From assembly GCF_040640215.1 (NCBI RefSeq), contig NZ_JBFABG010000001.1, positions 1 to 64,000 of the forward strand: a stretch of DNA of 64,000 nt, written 5' to 3'. The notes under the pieces are model-generated. The model ran no database searches and was not told the origin of the DNA. It saw nothing but the letters and a program-made list of their open reading frames with translations. The stretch is from Actinosynnema sp040640215 (GTDB lineage: Bacteria > Actinomycetota > Actinomycetes > Mycobacteriales > Pseudonocardiaceae). Below, one piece after another: positions 1 through 9,319 of the stretch. Numbering within the stretch: position 1 is the stretch's first letter; the number at the start of each line of letters is the position of its first letter. A program made the translations under genes and the position numbers.

Positions 1-211
1 GGAAGCCCTCTTCGATCGCCACCGCGATCTCACCGATGTCGTCCACCTTCGGACGCTTGAACAACTCGTCCTGACCACCGATCTTGCCGGGGTCGGCGTT
101 CTGCGGGCTCCCTTGATCTCCCTCGCCGGCACCGCCGCCACCGCACGCACTCAGCACGAGTGCGGCTCCGGTCAACAGCGCGAACGCCGAGACAGCCTTT
201 GATCTCCTCAT
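1..211 (-). CDS. ABC transporter substrate-binding lipoprotein, N-terminus only
   Basis: Only the first 70 codons are inside the window; the gene runs off the left edge. It opens with a lipoprotein signal peptide: basic head RRSK, hydrophobic core, and lipobox LSAC with Cys23 as the predicted lipidation site, followed by a Gly/Asp/Pro-rich linker. The ATG at 209-211 has AGGAGGG about nine bases upstream, which fixes the start. The stretch after the linker (IGEIAVAIEEGF) resembles the first strand of family 5 peptide-binding proteins, and the gene behind it (513-2201, same strand) is a full family 5 lipoprotein, so an oligopeptide-type receptor is my inference. That it is an exported lipoprotein is clear; the ligand is not. 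Confidence 0.7.
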   Translation of the reverse strand, partial: MRRSKAVSAFALLTGAALVLSACGGGGAGEGDQGSPQNADPGKIGGQDELFKRPKVDDIGEIAVAIEEGF

Positions 212-512
212 CGACACGTGCCCTCCTAGCACTGGGTTGGAGCGCCCGTTTGGGTCTAACTCCACCCATAACCGAGATGTGCCAAACGCGCCCCGAACCG
301 ACACACCGTTGCAGCACGATAAGAACCAGCCGCGATCAGGGTCACGACCCATCGGCCGATCGTGACCAAAGGGTGACACGCTGGTTGCAGCAAGCGACTC
401 TGCCGTTACCGCGCGGGAGCGTTCGTTAACCGGACCCCAGGAATACTGTCAATATTGACCGGGGTGCGCATCCGGAGCTTGGGTGAACTCACCCAATTAG
501 CCGAGTCAACGG
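212..512. other. Intergenic region between two binding-protein genes
   Basis: About 300 bases with no convincing gene. The part next to position 211 should carry the promoter of the left-edge lipoprotein gene. A perfect 12-bp palindrome lies at 448-459 (separate entry), and a GTCAACG direct repeat lies near 507-520. Short open frames here lack ribosome binding sites and the codon bias of the neighbours. Confidence 0.5.
448..459. promoter_or_regulatory. Perfect 12-bp AT-rich palindrome, operator-like
   Basis: GTCAATATTGAC is a perfect inverted repeat in an otherwise GC-rich gap between two same-strand lipoprotein genes. It resembles an operator for a dimeric repressor. No regulator gene is adjacent, so the protein that might bind is unknown. 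Confidence 0.35.
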
Positions 513-2201
513 TCAACGACCGTCCCGCCGCCACGTCGCGGCGTCGCTCAGCGGCCCCGCGAAGGGGGCTCCGGCGGTCACGTTCCGGGCCTGCGGGAGG
601 ACCACCAACAGGTCCGCTACCTGGAACAACGGCAGCGCGACGGCCTGCTGCCAGAGCACCGGCTCGACCCGGGCCAGGACGTCGGACAGCAGCACCTCGC
701 CGGTCAGCGCCTCGTCGATCGAGGTTTGCACGGACTGATCACAGAAACCGGAGGGATTCGCCGGAATGGGTGTACCGGAGTCCCCCGACGAGGTGCGGCA
801 GCCGAACGCGGAAGCGAGCGTCGTGGCCGAATCACCGGTGTCCACGCGCGGCACGACCGCAATGTCGACCACCTCGGCGTTGTTTGTCGCCGTGCCGGAG
901 AGATCCCGTCCGAACAACTGATTCGGGGGCGTTGTAAGGAGCCGTCCGGCGATTCCGGACAATGACAGTTGACGTTGCACCTGGCTCGCGACGGTCACAT
1001 ACGGCTCCACCCCGGCGGGCGCGGCGATGGTGAGCGAGAGTTGTTTGCCGTCCCGGCCCCACTGGCCGTTCTGCTGGGTGTAGCCGGCCTCGGTCAGGAG
1101 CTGGGACACCGGGGTGGGGTCCGGCTGGTAGGTGGGCAGGTAGCCGGCCTTGCTGGGGGGCACGACCTGCGAATCCGCCCGGAGCTGCGCGCTCGGCCCG
1201 TTGCGGCTGCCGATGGCGATCAGCTCGTCCCTGTTCAGGGCGTTGAGCACGGCCTGGCGGACCCGGACGTCGGCCATCTGCGGCGCGGCCGGCCGGGCCA
1301 GCACCTGCACGACCTCCCCCCGGGGTGCGACGGACGTCGTCAGGGGCGTTGTCCGGCCGAGTTCCTCGATTTCTTTCAACGTGACGGCCTCGGCGCGGAT
1401 CAGCGCGGCCTGGTCGTCACCCGATCTGAGGGCACCGATCGTGTCGTGCTGGCTCGCCCGGCGCAGCACCACGCGGTCCAGGGCGGCGGGCCGCTCCCAG
1501 AACCGGTCGTTGCGCTCCAGGACGATCTCGCCGCGCGGCTGGTCGAGCGTGCGGACCGCGAACGGGCCGGCGCTCGCCGGGAAGCTGTCGGTCAGCGCGG
1601 CGGCCCACCCGCCGGGCGCGTCCTTGAGCACGTGCGCCGGCAGCAGGTTCGAGAACAGGCTCCGCCAGCCCGGGTAGGGGGAGCCGAAGACGACCTCGAC
1701 CACCTTGCCGCCCTCGCGCGAGGCGATGTCGGTGATCAGCCGGTAGCCGGCCGGGTCGACCACGCCGGGCTCCTCGCGCATCCGCTCCCAGAGGTAGACG
1801 AAGTCCTCGGCGGCGATCGGCGCGCTGTCCGACCAGGAGGCGTCCCGGCGGATCGTGTACGTGACCGTGTACGGCTCGGCCTTGGTCACCTCGGCGCTCG
1901 CCAGCAGGTCGAGGTCCATCCTCGGGCTGCCGTCGGCGTTCGCCCGGAAGGCGCTGGGCAGCAGCAGCGACGACAGCGCGGTGGCGATCGTGGACCGGCC
2001 GGCCAGCGTGTGCGGGTTGTAGCCGCCCTTGATGTCGTCCACCCCGACGACGACCTCGTTCAGCTTCTCCTTCGGGACGACGGTCATGCCCGGGGTCGAC
2101 GGCACCAGCGGAGGAGGGGGCGTGACCGAGCACGCCGACAGCACGAAGAGCGCGACCACCGCGACGGCCGCGCGCACGCGCGTCCCCCCAGACCGAGTCA
2201 T
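513..2201 (-). CDS. Family 5 extracellular solute-binding lipoprotein (peptide ABC transporter receptor)
   Basis: A 562-residue lipoprotein of the SBP_bac_5 (DppA/OppA) family, which captures peptides or related solutes outside the membrane for an ABC importer. The signal peptide ends in lipobox LSAC with Cys24. Family-typical segments follow: a GGYNPHTLAG stretch near the mature N-terminus, DLLASAEV and a Trp-Ser-Asp motif in the AEDFVYLWERM region, and RQAVLNALNRDEL in the middle. I chose the ATG at 2201 because the further upstream start would add twelve residues before the signal peptide. No permease or ATPase gene is next to it, so the transporter partners lie elsewhere or beyond the left edge. 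Ligand unknown. Confidence 0.85.
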   Translation of the reverse strand: MTRSGGTRVRAAVAVVALFVLSACSVTPPPPLVPSTPGMTVVPKEKLNEVVVGVDDIKGGYNPHTLAGRSTIATALSSLLLPSAFRANADGSPRMDLDLLASAEVTKAEPYTVTYTIRRDASWSDSAPIAAEDFVYLWERMREEPGVVDPAGYRLITDIASREGGKVVEVVFGSPYPGWRSLFSNLLPAHVLKDAPGGWAAALTDSFPASAGPFAVRTLDQPRGEIVLERNDRFWERPAALDRVVLRRASQHDTIGALRSGDDQAALIRAEAVTLKEIEELGRTTPLTTSVAPRGEVVQVLARPAAPQMADVRVRQAVLNALNRDELIAIGSRNGPSAQLRADSQVVPPSKAGYLPTYQPDPTPVSQLLTEAGYTQQNGQWGRDGKQLSLTIAAPAGVEPYVTVASQVQRQLSLSGIAGRLLTTPPNQLFGRDLSGTATNNAEVVDIAVVPRVDTGDSATTLASAFGCRTSSGDSGTPIPANPSGFCDQSVQTSIDEALTGEVLLSDVLARVEPVLWQQAVALPLFQVADLLVVLPQARNVTAGAPFAGPLSDAATWRRDGR

Positions 2202-2353
2202 GCGCACGAGACTGCCAGAGTTTGACGGCCCCTCCACCGCCGGGGCGGCCCGGTCGTCCGCCGGCGCGACCGCCCGGGGCGCGACCGCGCGGTCGCTCCT
2301 TATTAATGGGGGCTGCTGCGCACATCGGCCGCGACACCGCCCTGAACAGCGAA

Positions 2354-2384
2354 AACGCCCCCGACGACGAGCGTCGGGGGCGTT
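2354..2384 (-). terminator. Intrinsic terminator downstream of typA
   Basis: A perfect 13-bp stem (arms 2354-2366 and 2372-2384, 5-base loop) starts 15 bases after the typA stop. On the minus strand the stem is followed by TTTT-like sequence, as expected of a rho-independent terminator. Confidence 0.85.
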
Positions 2385-2398
2385 CGCGGAACTCCGGG

Positions 2399-4300
<1,902 letters not shown>

Positions 4301-4411
4301 GCGGAACTCCTAGAGCTGTCTGTCGAGGATTGGCAGGCGCCGGACAGAGAACGCGCGCAGCCTCCTGACAGCGTACCGCTCCGGTAGTCAATACCACACA
4401 CGAGCGCGGGG

Positions 4412-4430
4412 TGAGGTCAGCCTCACCTAG
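4412..4430. promoter_or_regulatory. DtxR/IdeR-like iron box upstream of the small Cys-rich gene
   Basis: TGAGGTCAGCCTCACCTAG matches the actinobacterial iron-box consensus (TTAGGTTAGSCTAACCTAA, or the Streptomyces form with CTCACCTAA) at 15 of 19 positions by my count. A further GTGAGGTCA half site follows at 4432-4440. It lies 33 bases before the GTG of the gene at 4463. Iron control is inferred from this match only. Confidence 0.5.
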
Positions 4431-4462
4431 TGTGAGGTCACCCGAACGAGGGGAGACGACGC

Positions 4463-4618
4463 GTGGGCAAGAGCAAGGTCAAGAAGAAGTGCTGCCGGTC
4501 GAAGCCCCGCTGCGCGCGGTGCCCGGTGACGGCTCTGCTCAAGGCGCGGGCGAAGGCGCTCAAGAAGGAGGAGAAGGCGGCGAAGGCGGCCCGGAAAGCC
4601 GCGAAGAAGGCCGCTTGA
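4463..4618 (+). CDS. Small basic Cys-rich conserved protein (51 aa)
   Basis: A 51-residue protein, too short for many gene callers. The N-terminal third holds four cysteines in KKKCCRSKPRCARCPV (CC-x5-C-x2-C), which looks like a metal site. The rest is an Ala/Lys-rich helix of more than 30 residues (LLKARAKALKKEEKAAK). GTG is preceded by GAGGGGAG at 4449-4455, a good ribosome binding site. Small proteins with this KCCRSKPRC..CPV signature are, to my recollection, widespread in Actinobacteria; no function is established that I know of. It is divergent from typA and sits behind a DtxR/IdeR-like box, so a metal-linked role is plausible but unproven. Confidence 0.75.
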   Translation: MGKSKVKKKCCRSKPRCARCPVTALLKARAKALKKEEKAAKAARKAAKKAA

Positions 4619-4661
4619 TCCCACGCCACCCGGCGGACCGGGTGGCGGGTCCTGACGCACG

Positions 4662-4961
4662 TCAGGTCAACGCGGCTTCGTTGACCTTGGCCAGCTCCGG
4701 TGCGGTCCTGGTGGCCTGGAACTCCACCACCCGGTGGCGGACGAGCTTCTGCACCGCGAAGGGATCGGTGGCGAGCAGCGCGTCGAGCTTCCCGCGCGGC
4801 ATGGGCCGCGCGATGATCACCCCGCCGACGCGGGGCACCTGACGACCGGACGCGAGGAAGTAACCGGCTTCATACTGCTTGTTCAGCCAGTCCACGTGGT
4901 CCGCCAGGGTGTAGTCGACTTCGTCCAGTGGCTTGATGTACTCCAGCAGCACGATGTACAT
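4662..4961 (-). CDS. YciI family protein
   Basis: A 99-residue single-domain protein of the YciI-like/ferredoxin-like fold. The first strand is MYIVLLEYIKPLDEVD, the middle carries the family pattern H-x2-WL-x4-aGyflasGrq, and the end has DPF..KLVRHRVVEF. The fold is shared with muconolactone isomerases and may be catalytic, but no substrate is known. I chose the ATG at 4961 because the upstream alternative adds 20 residues that do not fit the family. The start is only 52 bases from the divergent trpS leader peptide, so the two promoters share this short gap. Confidence 0.85.
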   Translation of the reverse strand: MYIVLLEYIKPLDEVDYTLADHVDWLNKQYEAGYFLASGRQVPRVGGVIIARPMPRGKLDALLATDPFAVQKLVRHRVVEFQATRTAPELAKVNEAALT

Positions 4962-4978
4962 AGACAAAATGTAGACCC

Positions 4979-5006
4979 GTGACACACAGGTAAAACACGA
5001 TATGAT
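4979..5006 (+). promoter_or_regulatory. Probable promoter of the trpS attenuator transcript
   Basis: GTGACA at 4979-4984 and TATGAT at 5001-5006 are separated by 16 bases and match housekeeping sigma -35/-10 elements. The predicted transcript start falls around 5012-5014, at or next to the ATG of the leader peptide, so the leader may be translated without an untranslated region. Confidence 0.55.
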
Positions 5007-5013
5007 CGCGGCT

Positions 5014-5061
5014 ATGCGCACTCTTTACCCGTTCTGGTGGTCCGCCTTGCGGCGGCCCTGA
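5014..5061 (+). CDS. trpS leader peptide with tandem Trp codons
   Basis: A 15-codon open frame, MRTLYPFWWSALRRP then TGA, with two consecutive TGG codons at 5035-5040. Behind it come a 1:2 pairing (5042-5046 with 5051-5055), a competing 2:3 pairing (5051-5057 with 5085-5091, seven exact bases) and a 3:4 terminator hairpin (5085-5105). This is the architecture of ribosome-mediated transcription attenuation: a ribosome stalled at the Trp codons when charged tRNA-Trp is scarce would free 5051-5057 to form the antiterminator. Control of an auxiliary trpS by such a leader has been described in Streptomyces. No Shine-Dalgarno sequence precedes the ATG, which fits the predicted start site at the ATG. 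Confidence 0.8.
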   Translation: MRTLYPFWWSALRRP

Positions 5062-5084
5062 GAACTGTGCGTTGACGAAACGCC

Positions 5085-5107
5085 GGCCGCCCCGCTCGGG
5101 CGGCCTT
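5085..5107 (+). terminator. Attenuator terminator hairpin before trpS
   Basis: A perfect 8-bp G/C stem, 5085-5092 with 5098-5105, with a CGCTC loop and a TT start of tail. Its left arm is also the partner of 5051-5057 in the antiterminator, so the two structures exclude each other. Confidence 0.75.
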
Positions 5108-5155
5108 CGTGCGTTCTGGGGCTGGTCGGGTGGGCACACTCGAAGGGAAGCCACC

Positions 5156-6121
5156 ATGATCAGGCTGTCTGCGATCACCCCGTCCGGTCCCGTGCAGTTG
5201 GGCAACTACCTGGGCGCGATCCGCCGGTGGGCCGCCGAGGGCACCGATGAGGACGTGTACTTCATCAGCGACCTGCACGCGATGACGAACTCGCACAACC
5301 CGGCCCGGTTGCGCGCCCTGACCAGGGAACAACTGGCCGTGCTGATCGCCGCGGGGGTCGATCCGCGCTCCGTGTCGGTGCAGTCCGACCTGGTCCGCGA
5401 GCTGGGCGCGCTGACCTGGGTGCTGGAGTGCACCTGCACCTACGGCGAGGCCGCGCGGATGATCCAGTTCAAGGAGAAGTCGGCCGGCCGGTCGTCGGTC
5501 CGGTTGAGCCTGCTCACCTACCCGGTGCTGATGGCCGCCGACATCCTGCTCCAGGGTGCGCACGAGGTCCCGGTGGGCGACGACCAGGCGCAGCACGTGG
5601 AACTGGCGCGCGTGCTGGCCCGCCGGTTCAACGGCACCTACGGCGAGGTGTTCGTGATGCCGAAGTCGGTGGTCCCGCCCACCGCCGCCCGCGTCCGCGA
5701 TTTGTCGGACCCGTCCCGCAAAATGGCGAAATCCGCAAAGGACGCGGCCGGCACGGTATTCGTGCTCGACTCGCCCGACCTCGTCCGGCGGAAGATCAAG
5801 CGCGCCGTGACCGACGACCTCGGCGTGGTCCGGTACGCGCCGGAGGAGCAGCCCGGGGTGGCGAACCTGCTGGAGATCCTCGCCGCGTGCACCGCCAAGG
5901 ACCCGGAGGAGATCGCGGCCTCGCTGTCCGGTTACGCCGAGCTGAAGGACACCGCGGCGGAAGCGGTGGTGGAGGAGCTGCGCGGCGTGCGGGAGCGCAC
6001 GCAAGCCCTCCTCGACGACCCGGCCGAGCTCGACCGGGTGCGCGCGCACGGCGCGGAGCGGTCGCTGGAGCGCTGTCGGCACCGCCTGGACGCCGCGCTG
6101 CGCATGTCCGGACTGGGCTGA
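5156..6121 (+). CDS. trpS: Tryptophanyl-tRNA synthetase, attenuator-controlled auxiliary type
   Basis: 321 residues, a compact class I synthetase that charges tRNA-Trp. The HIGH-type signature reads TPSGPVQLGNYLGAI near the N-terminus, ISDLHAMT follows, and the KMSKS loop reads SRKMAKSAKD. Two features differ from the usual bacterial enzyme: the common GxQPSG entry is AITPSG here, and the loop has Ala in place of the first Ser. ATG at 5156 has AAGGGAAG upstream. The attenuator in front means expression should rise when charged tRNA-Trp falls. In Streptomyces, attenuator-controlled auxiliary trpS genes give resistance to the Trp analogue indolmycin; the same role here is an inference from the leader and the variant motif. 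Confidence 0.92.
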   Translation: MIRLSAITPSGPVQLGNYLGAIRRWAAEGTDEDVYFISDLHAMTNSHNPARLRALTREQLAVLIAAGVDPRSVSVQSDLVRELGALTWVLECTCTYGEAARMIQFKEKSAGRSSVRLSLLTYPVLMAADILLQGAHEVPVGDDQAQHVELARVLARRFNGTYGEVFVMPKSVVPPTAARVRDLSDPSRKMAKSAKDAAGTVFVLDSPDLVRRKIKRAVTDDLGVVRYAPEEQPGVANLLEILAACTAKDPEEIAASLSGYAELKDTAAEAVVEELRGVRERTQALLDDPAELDRVRAHGAERSLERCRHRLDAALRMSGLG

Positions 6122-6130
6122 CCCCGCTCG

Positions 6131-6162
6131 GGGGGCGTTCGCCGGGGCCGGCGGACGCCCCC
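6131..6162 (+). terminator. Terminator hairpin downstream of trpS
   Basis: Arms 6131-6143 and 6150-6162 form a 13-bp stem (one G-T pair) nine bases after the trpS stop. No long T-run follows, as is common in high-GC actinobacteria. The rest of the gap up to 6331 shows no supported gene. Confidence 0.7.
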
Positions 6163-6331
6163 GGGTGTACGGGCCGTGCCGCCGTCGGCGAGGGGTGTCG
6201 CGCTACAGGTGTGAGCGGTCGCGGGAGACGTTGTCGGTCGGCACCTGCGGGCCCGGCTTCCTGATGTCGACGTGGACCGGGTCACCGGGCGCGGCGTGTC
6301 CGTGGCGGTGCACCGGAGCGCCCCCGGAGCA

Positions 6332-7159
6332 TCACACCTGGTCCGGCGGGTCCAGCAGGCCGTGCAGCTCGGGCAGCACCACGCGGTCGGCGGGCAGCCA
6401 GGCCAGGCCGTCCAGCTCGCCCGCACCCACCCACCGCACCTCCGGGTGGTCCAGCGCCCGGGGCTCGCCGCTCACCAGGTCGGCCCGGTACACCCGCAGC
6501 AGGTGGTCCGACCGCAGCGGGATGTCCGGCCCGAGCTGCCCGCCGGCCTCGACCCCGACCCCGAGTTCCTCCGCGCACTCCCGCACCACGGCCGCGCGGT
6601 CGTCCTCCCCCGGCTCGACCCGCCCGCCGGGCAGCTCCCAGCCGCCGGCGAGCTGCGCCGGGTAGCCGCGCTGCTGCACCAGCAGCAGCCCGTCGCGCAC
6701 GATCGCCGCCGCGACGACGACCTTGGCGTCCACCAGCTCGCGGCTGCGCGCCGACACCGCCCGGGCCCGCGCCTGAAGCACCTTCAGCGCCAGTCCGCGA
6801 CCCACGATGACGTCCGCCAGCCGGCCGAACGGCCCGCCGGGGCTGGTCCACTCCACCGAGTCGACCACCATCGTCCCGCCGCCGGTGTGCAGCAGGTCGG
6901 TGATCAGCACGAACCTCGGCAGCGGCCCGCCGACCAGCTCGGCCGACACGCCGGTGGTGTCCGCCCGGGTGACCAGCAGGGTCCCGTCGACCGGCCCGAC
7001 CGAACCGGCCAGCTCCGCGCCCGCGTACAGCACCGGGCCACCGCCGATCCGGACGCCGAGGCCGCGGATCGACCGCGCCAGCAGCCGGGCGTCCAGCAGG
7101 GCCGCGGCGACCGTGCGCAACGGGGCGTCGACCAGCGTGGTCGCTCGGAGCTCGGGCAC
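6332..7159 (-). CDS. SRPBCC-like domain fused to a Nudix hydrolase
   Basis: 275 residues in two parts. Residues 1-140 (start VPELRATTLVDAPLRTVAAAL, helix-grip pattern) look like an SRPBCC/START ligand-binding domain. Residues 145-275 are a Nudix hydrolase with a complete Nudix box at 179-201: G179, E185, R193-E194, E197-E198, G200. Nudix enzymes cut nucleoside diphosphates linked to another group, for example oxidised dNTPs or sugar nucleotides. The GTG start at 7159 follows CAGGAT and begins 17 bases after the kinase gene ends; an ATG-frame start at 7213 would overlap that gene. The gene looks like the third member of the response regulator-kinase operon. Substrate unknown. Confidence 0.8.
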   Translation of the reverse strand: MPELRATTLVDAPLRTVAAALLDARLLARSIRGLGVRIGGGPVLYAGAELAGSVGPVDGTLLVTRADTTGVSAELVGGPLPRFVLITDLLHTGGGTMVVDSVEWTSPGGPFGRLADVIVGRGLALKVLQARARAVSARSRELVDAKVVVAAAIVRDGLLLVQQRGYPAQLAGGWELPGGRVEPGEDDRAAVVRECAEELGVGVEAGGQLGPDIPLRSDHLLRVYRADLVSGEPRALDHPEVRWVGAGELDGLAWLPADRVVLPELHGLLDPPDQV

Positions 7160-7175
7160 GGGGATGATCCTGCCA

Positions 7176-8444
7176 TCACCGGTACGCGGGCCAGCGCACC
7201 TCCAGGCGAGCACCCCCCTCGGGCGACTCCATGGCCCGCACGGTGCCCTTGCGCCGGGTCACCAGGTGCGCGACCAGCGCCAGCCCCAGCCCGAACCCGC
7301 CCGTCGCCCGGCCTCGGTCGGACTCGACCCGGTAGAACCGGTCGAACACCTTCTCGCGGTGCTCGGGCGGGATGCCGTGGCCGTCGTCGTCCACCACCAG
7401 CCGGATCTCGCCGGGCGCGGGCAGCACCGAGATCCGGATGAAGGTCTCGGCGTACCGGCCGGCGTTGCGGATCAGGTTGTCGAGCACCAGCTCGACCTCG
7501 GACCGGGCCACCTGGATGAGGCACGCGGTCATCGGCGCGTGGACCGTGACCAGCAGCTCGCTCCTGGGCACCCGCAGCACCGCCGCCTGCGCCTGGAGCA
7601 CCACGTCGACGGGCTCGACGCGCGGCAGGTCGCCGGTGTCCGCGCGGGCCAGCATGAGCAGCGCGTCCACCAGGTTCGACAGCCGCTCGGACTCCTCGAC
7701 CACGGACTCCAGCACCTCGATGGAGAAGTCCGGGTCCGGGTGCGCCACCGCCACCTCGGCCTGCGCGCGCACGGACGTGACCGGGGAGCGCAGCTCGTGG
7801 GCCGCGTCGCCGGTGAACCGGCGCAGCCGCTCGCTGGCCTCGTCGCGCCTGGCCAGCAGGGCGTTGAGGGCTTCGGCGAGCGCCTGGAGCTCGTCCCGGG
7901 TGGGCGGCACCGGCAGGCGTTCGCCGGCGGGCAGCTCGCCGGCCGCGATCCGCATCCGCTCCACCGGGCGCAGCGACGACCGGACGGCGAACCAGGTCGC
8001 GATCCCGACCAGGCCCGCGACCAGCACCGCGGCCACCGCGAGCCACCTCGTGCCCAGGTCGTTGGCCCGCCCGTAGCCGACCAGGGTGTCACCGGTGACG
8101 TGCAACCGCGGCGTGCCGTCGGGGGCGAACACCACCCGGCCGATCCAGCGGTGGGCGCTCGCGCCGTCCACCCGGAGCACCTTCTCCCCCGACTTGAGCT
8201 GCCGGATGTCCTGCGCGGTGAGCTCGGGCCGGGGGCCGCCGTCCAGCGGGGTGCCCGCGATGTCGAGCACCCGCACGGTCGCGGTCCGCTCCAGCTCGGC
8301 GTCCACCGCGCGGACCTGCACCATCCCGATCAGGCTCGGGGCGAGCAGGGTCAGCGCGAGCAGGCACAGCAGGGCCACGCCGGTCGCCACGACGGTGATC
8401 CGGAACCGCAGCGAGCGCCGCAGCCACCAGCGGTGCGGGCTCAC
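7176..8444 (-). CDS. Sensor histidine kinase, OmpR-partner type
   Basis: 422 residues. A transmembrane segment at about 17-41, an extracytoplasmic sensor loop of about 90 residues, and a second membrane segment at about 133-155 precede a HAMP domain. The HisKA motif FTGDAAHELRSP carries phospho-acceptor His216. The ATPase domain shows the N box (LDNLIRNAGRYAE), G1 (DDDGHGIPPE) and G2 (GGFGLGLALV). Its ATG overlaps the stop of the response-regulator gene by four bases (ATGA), so the two are translationally coupled. Signal unknown. The divergent LolA-like/ABC operon is the likeliest target of this pair, which points to cell-envelope sensing. Confidence 0.93.
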   Translation of the reverse strand: MSPHRWWLRRSLRFRITVVATGVALLCLLALTLLAPSLIGMVQVRAVDAELERTATVRVLDIAGTPLDGGPRPELTAQDIRQLKSGEKVLRVDGASAHRWIGRVVFAPDGTPRLHVTGDTLVGYGRANDLGTRWLAVAAVLVAGLVGIATWFAVRSSLRPVERMRIAAGELPAGERLPVPPTRDELQALAEALNALLARRDEASERLRRFTGDAAHELRSPVTSVRAQAEVAVAHPDPDFSIEVLESVVEESERLSNLVDALLMLARADTGDLPRVEPVDVVLQAQAAVLRVPRSELLVTVHAPMTACLIQVARSEVELVLDNLIRNAGRYAETFIRISVLPAPGEIRLVVDDDGHGIPPEHREKVFDRFYRVESDRGRATGGFGLGLALVAHLVTRRKGTVRAMESPEGGARLEVRWPAYR

Positions 8445-9163
8445 CTGCGGCGGGCGGCCGTCGAGTCCAGCGCCGCGTCCAGGTCGGGGGTCGAGGCCAG
8501 GTAACCGTGACCGCGCACGGTGCGCACCACCTCCCCCGCGCCCATCGCGTCGAGCTTGCGCCGCAGGTAGCCGACGTAGACCTCCACCGCGTTGCGGGTC
8601 GCGGCCTGCTCGTCGCCCCAGACCGTGCGCAGCAGCTCGTCCTTGGTGACCACCGAGCCCGCCCGGCCGGCCAGCACGTCCAGCACGGCGTACTCGCGCG
8701 GCGAGAGGCTGACCGGCTCGCCCGCCCAGCTCACCTCGCGCACCGCGCGGTCCACCACCAGGTCGCCGAGCTTGAGCCTGCGCCGCGCCAGGTCCGACTG
8801 GTTGCGCCGGAGCAGCGCCCGGACCTGCGCGACCAGCACCACGAAGCTGAACGGCTTGACCAGGTAGCCGTCCGCACCCAGGTCCAGGCCGTCGGCCTGG
8901 TCCACCTCGCCGTCCTTGGCCGACACCATCAGCACGGGCGTCCGCACCCCTTCCGCCCGCAGCCGCTGGAGCACCCGGTAGCCGCTGAGCCCCGGCAGCA
9001 TGATGTCCAGCAGCACCACGTCGAACGCGCCGGTCAGCGCCACCCGCAGGGCGTTCGGGCCGTCCGCGGCGGTGACCACCTCCATGCCCTCGGCGGACAG
9101 CCCGCGTTCGAGCGCGCGCCGCACGCCCACCTCGTCGTCAACTACCAGCACCCGTGGCCTCAC
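8441..9163 (-). CDS. OmpR/PhoB-family response regulator
   Basis: 240 residues from the GTG at 9163. The receiver domain (residues 1-120) has acidic pocket VVDDE, phosphorylatable Asp in VLLDIMLPG, Ser/Thr in LMVSAKD and Lys in VKPF. The winged-helix DNA-binding domain ends EVYVGYLRRKLD..VRTVRGHGY. The family usually starts just before the first beta strand, which favours 9163; an in-frame GTG at 9202 has GAGG only three bases away and is the alternative. The intergenic region upstream has 11-bp direct repeats suited to binding two dimers of this type of regulator, so control of itself and of the divergent operon is likely. Confidence 0.93.
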   Translation of the reverse strand: MRPRVLVVDDEVGVRRALERGLSAEGMEVVTAADGPNALRVALTGAFDVVLLDIMLPGLSGYRVLQRLRAEGVRTPVLMVSAKDGEVDQADGLDLGADGYLVKPFSFVVLVAQVRALLRRNQSDLARRRLKLGDLVVDRAVREVSWAGEPVSLSPREYAVLDVLAGRAGSVVTKDELLRTVWGDEQAATRNAVEVYVGYLRRKLDAMGAGEVVRTVRGHGYLASTPDLDAALDSTAARRR

Positions 9164-9205
9164 GCACCACAGGATGCCCGCAAAGGGGGACAATCGGCGC
9201 ACGAT

Positions 9206-9251
9206 CCTCAGTCCGTTCTCAGCGTCGGGATCACTCTCAGCCGTATCTCAG
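9206..9251. promoter_or_regulatory. Two pairs of 11-bp-spaced direct repeats (OmpR-type operators)
   Basis: YCTCAG elements start at 9206, 9217, 9235 and 9246: two pairs, each with an 11-bp period, the usual geometry for tandem binding by OmpR/PhoB regulators. They sit in the 117-bp gap between the response-regulator gene and the divergent LolA-like gene. Confidence 0.6.
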
Positions 9252-9319
9252 CCACGCCGGAGGAACGTCTGTGGTGTCGGACCGACGCCCGGTCGGCCGA
9301 CGCGCTTGGAGGAGGGGAC

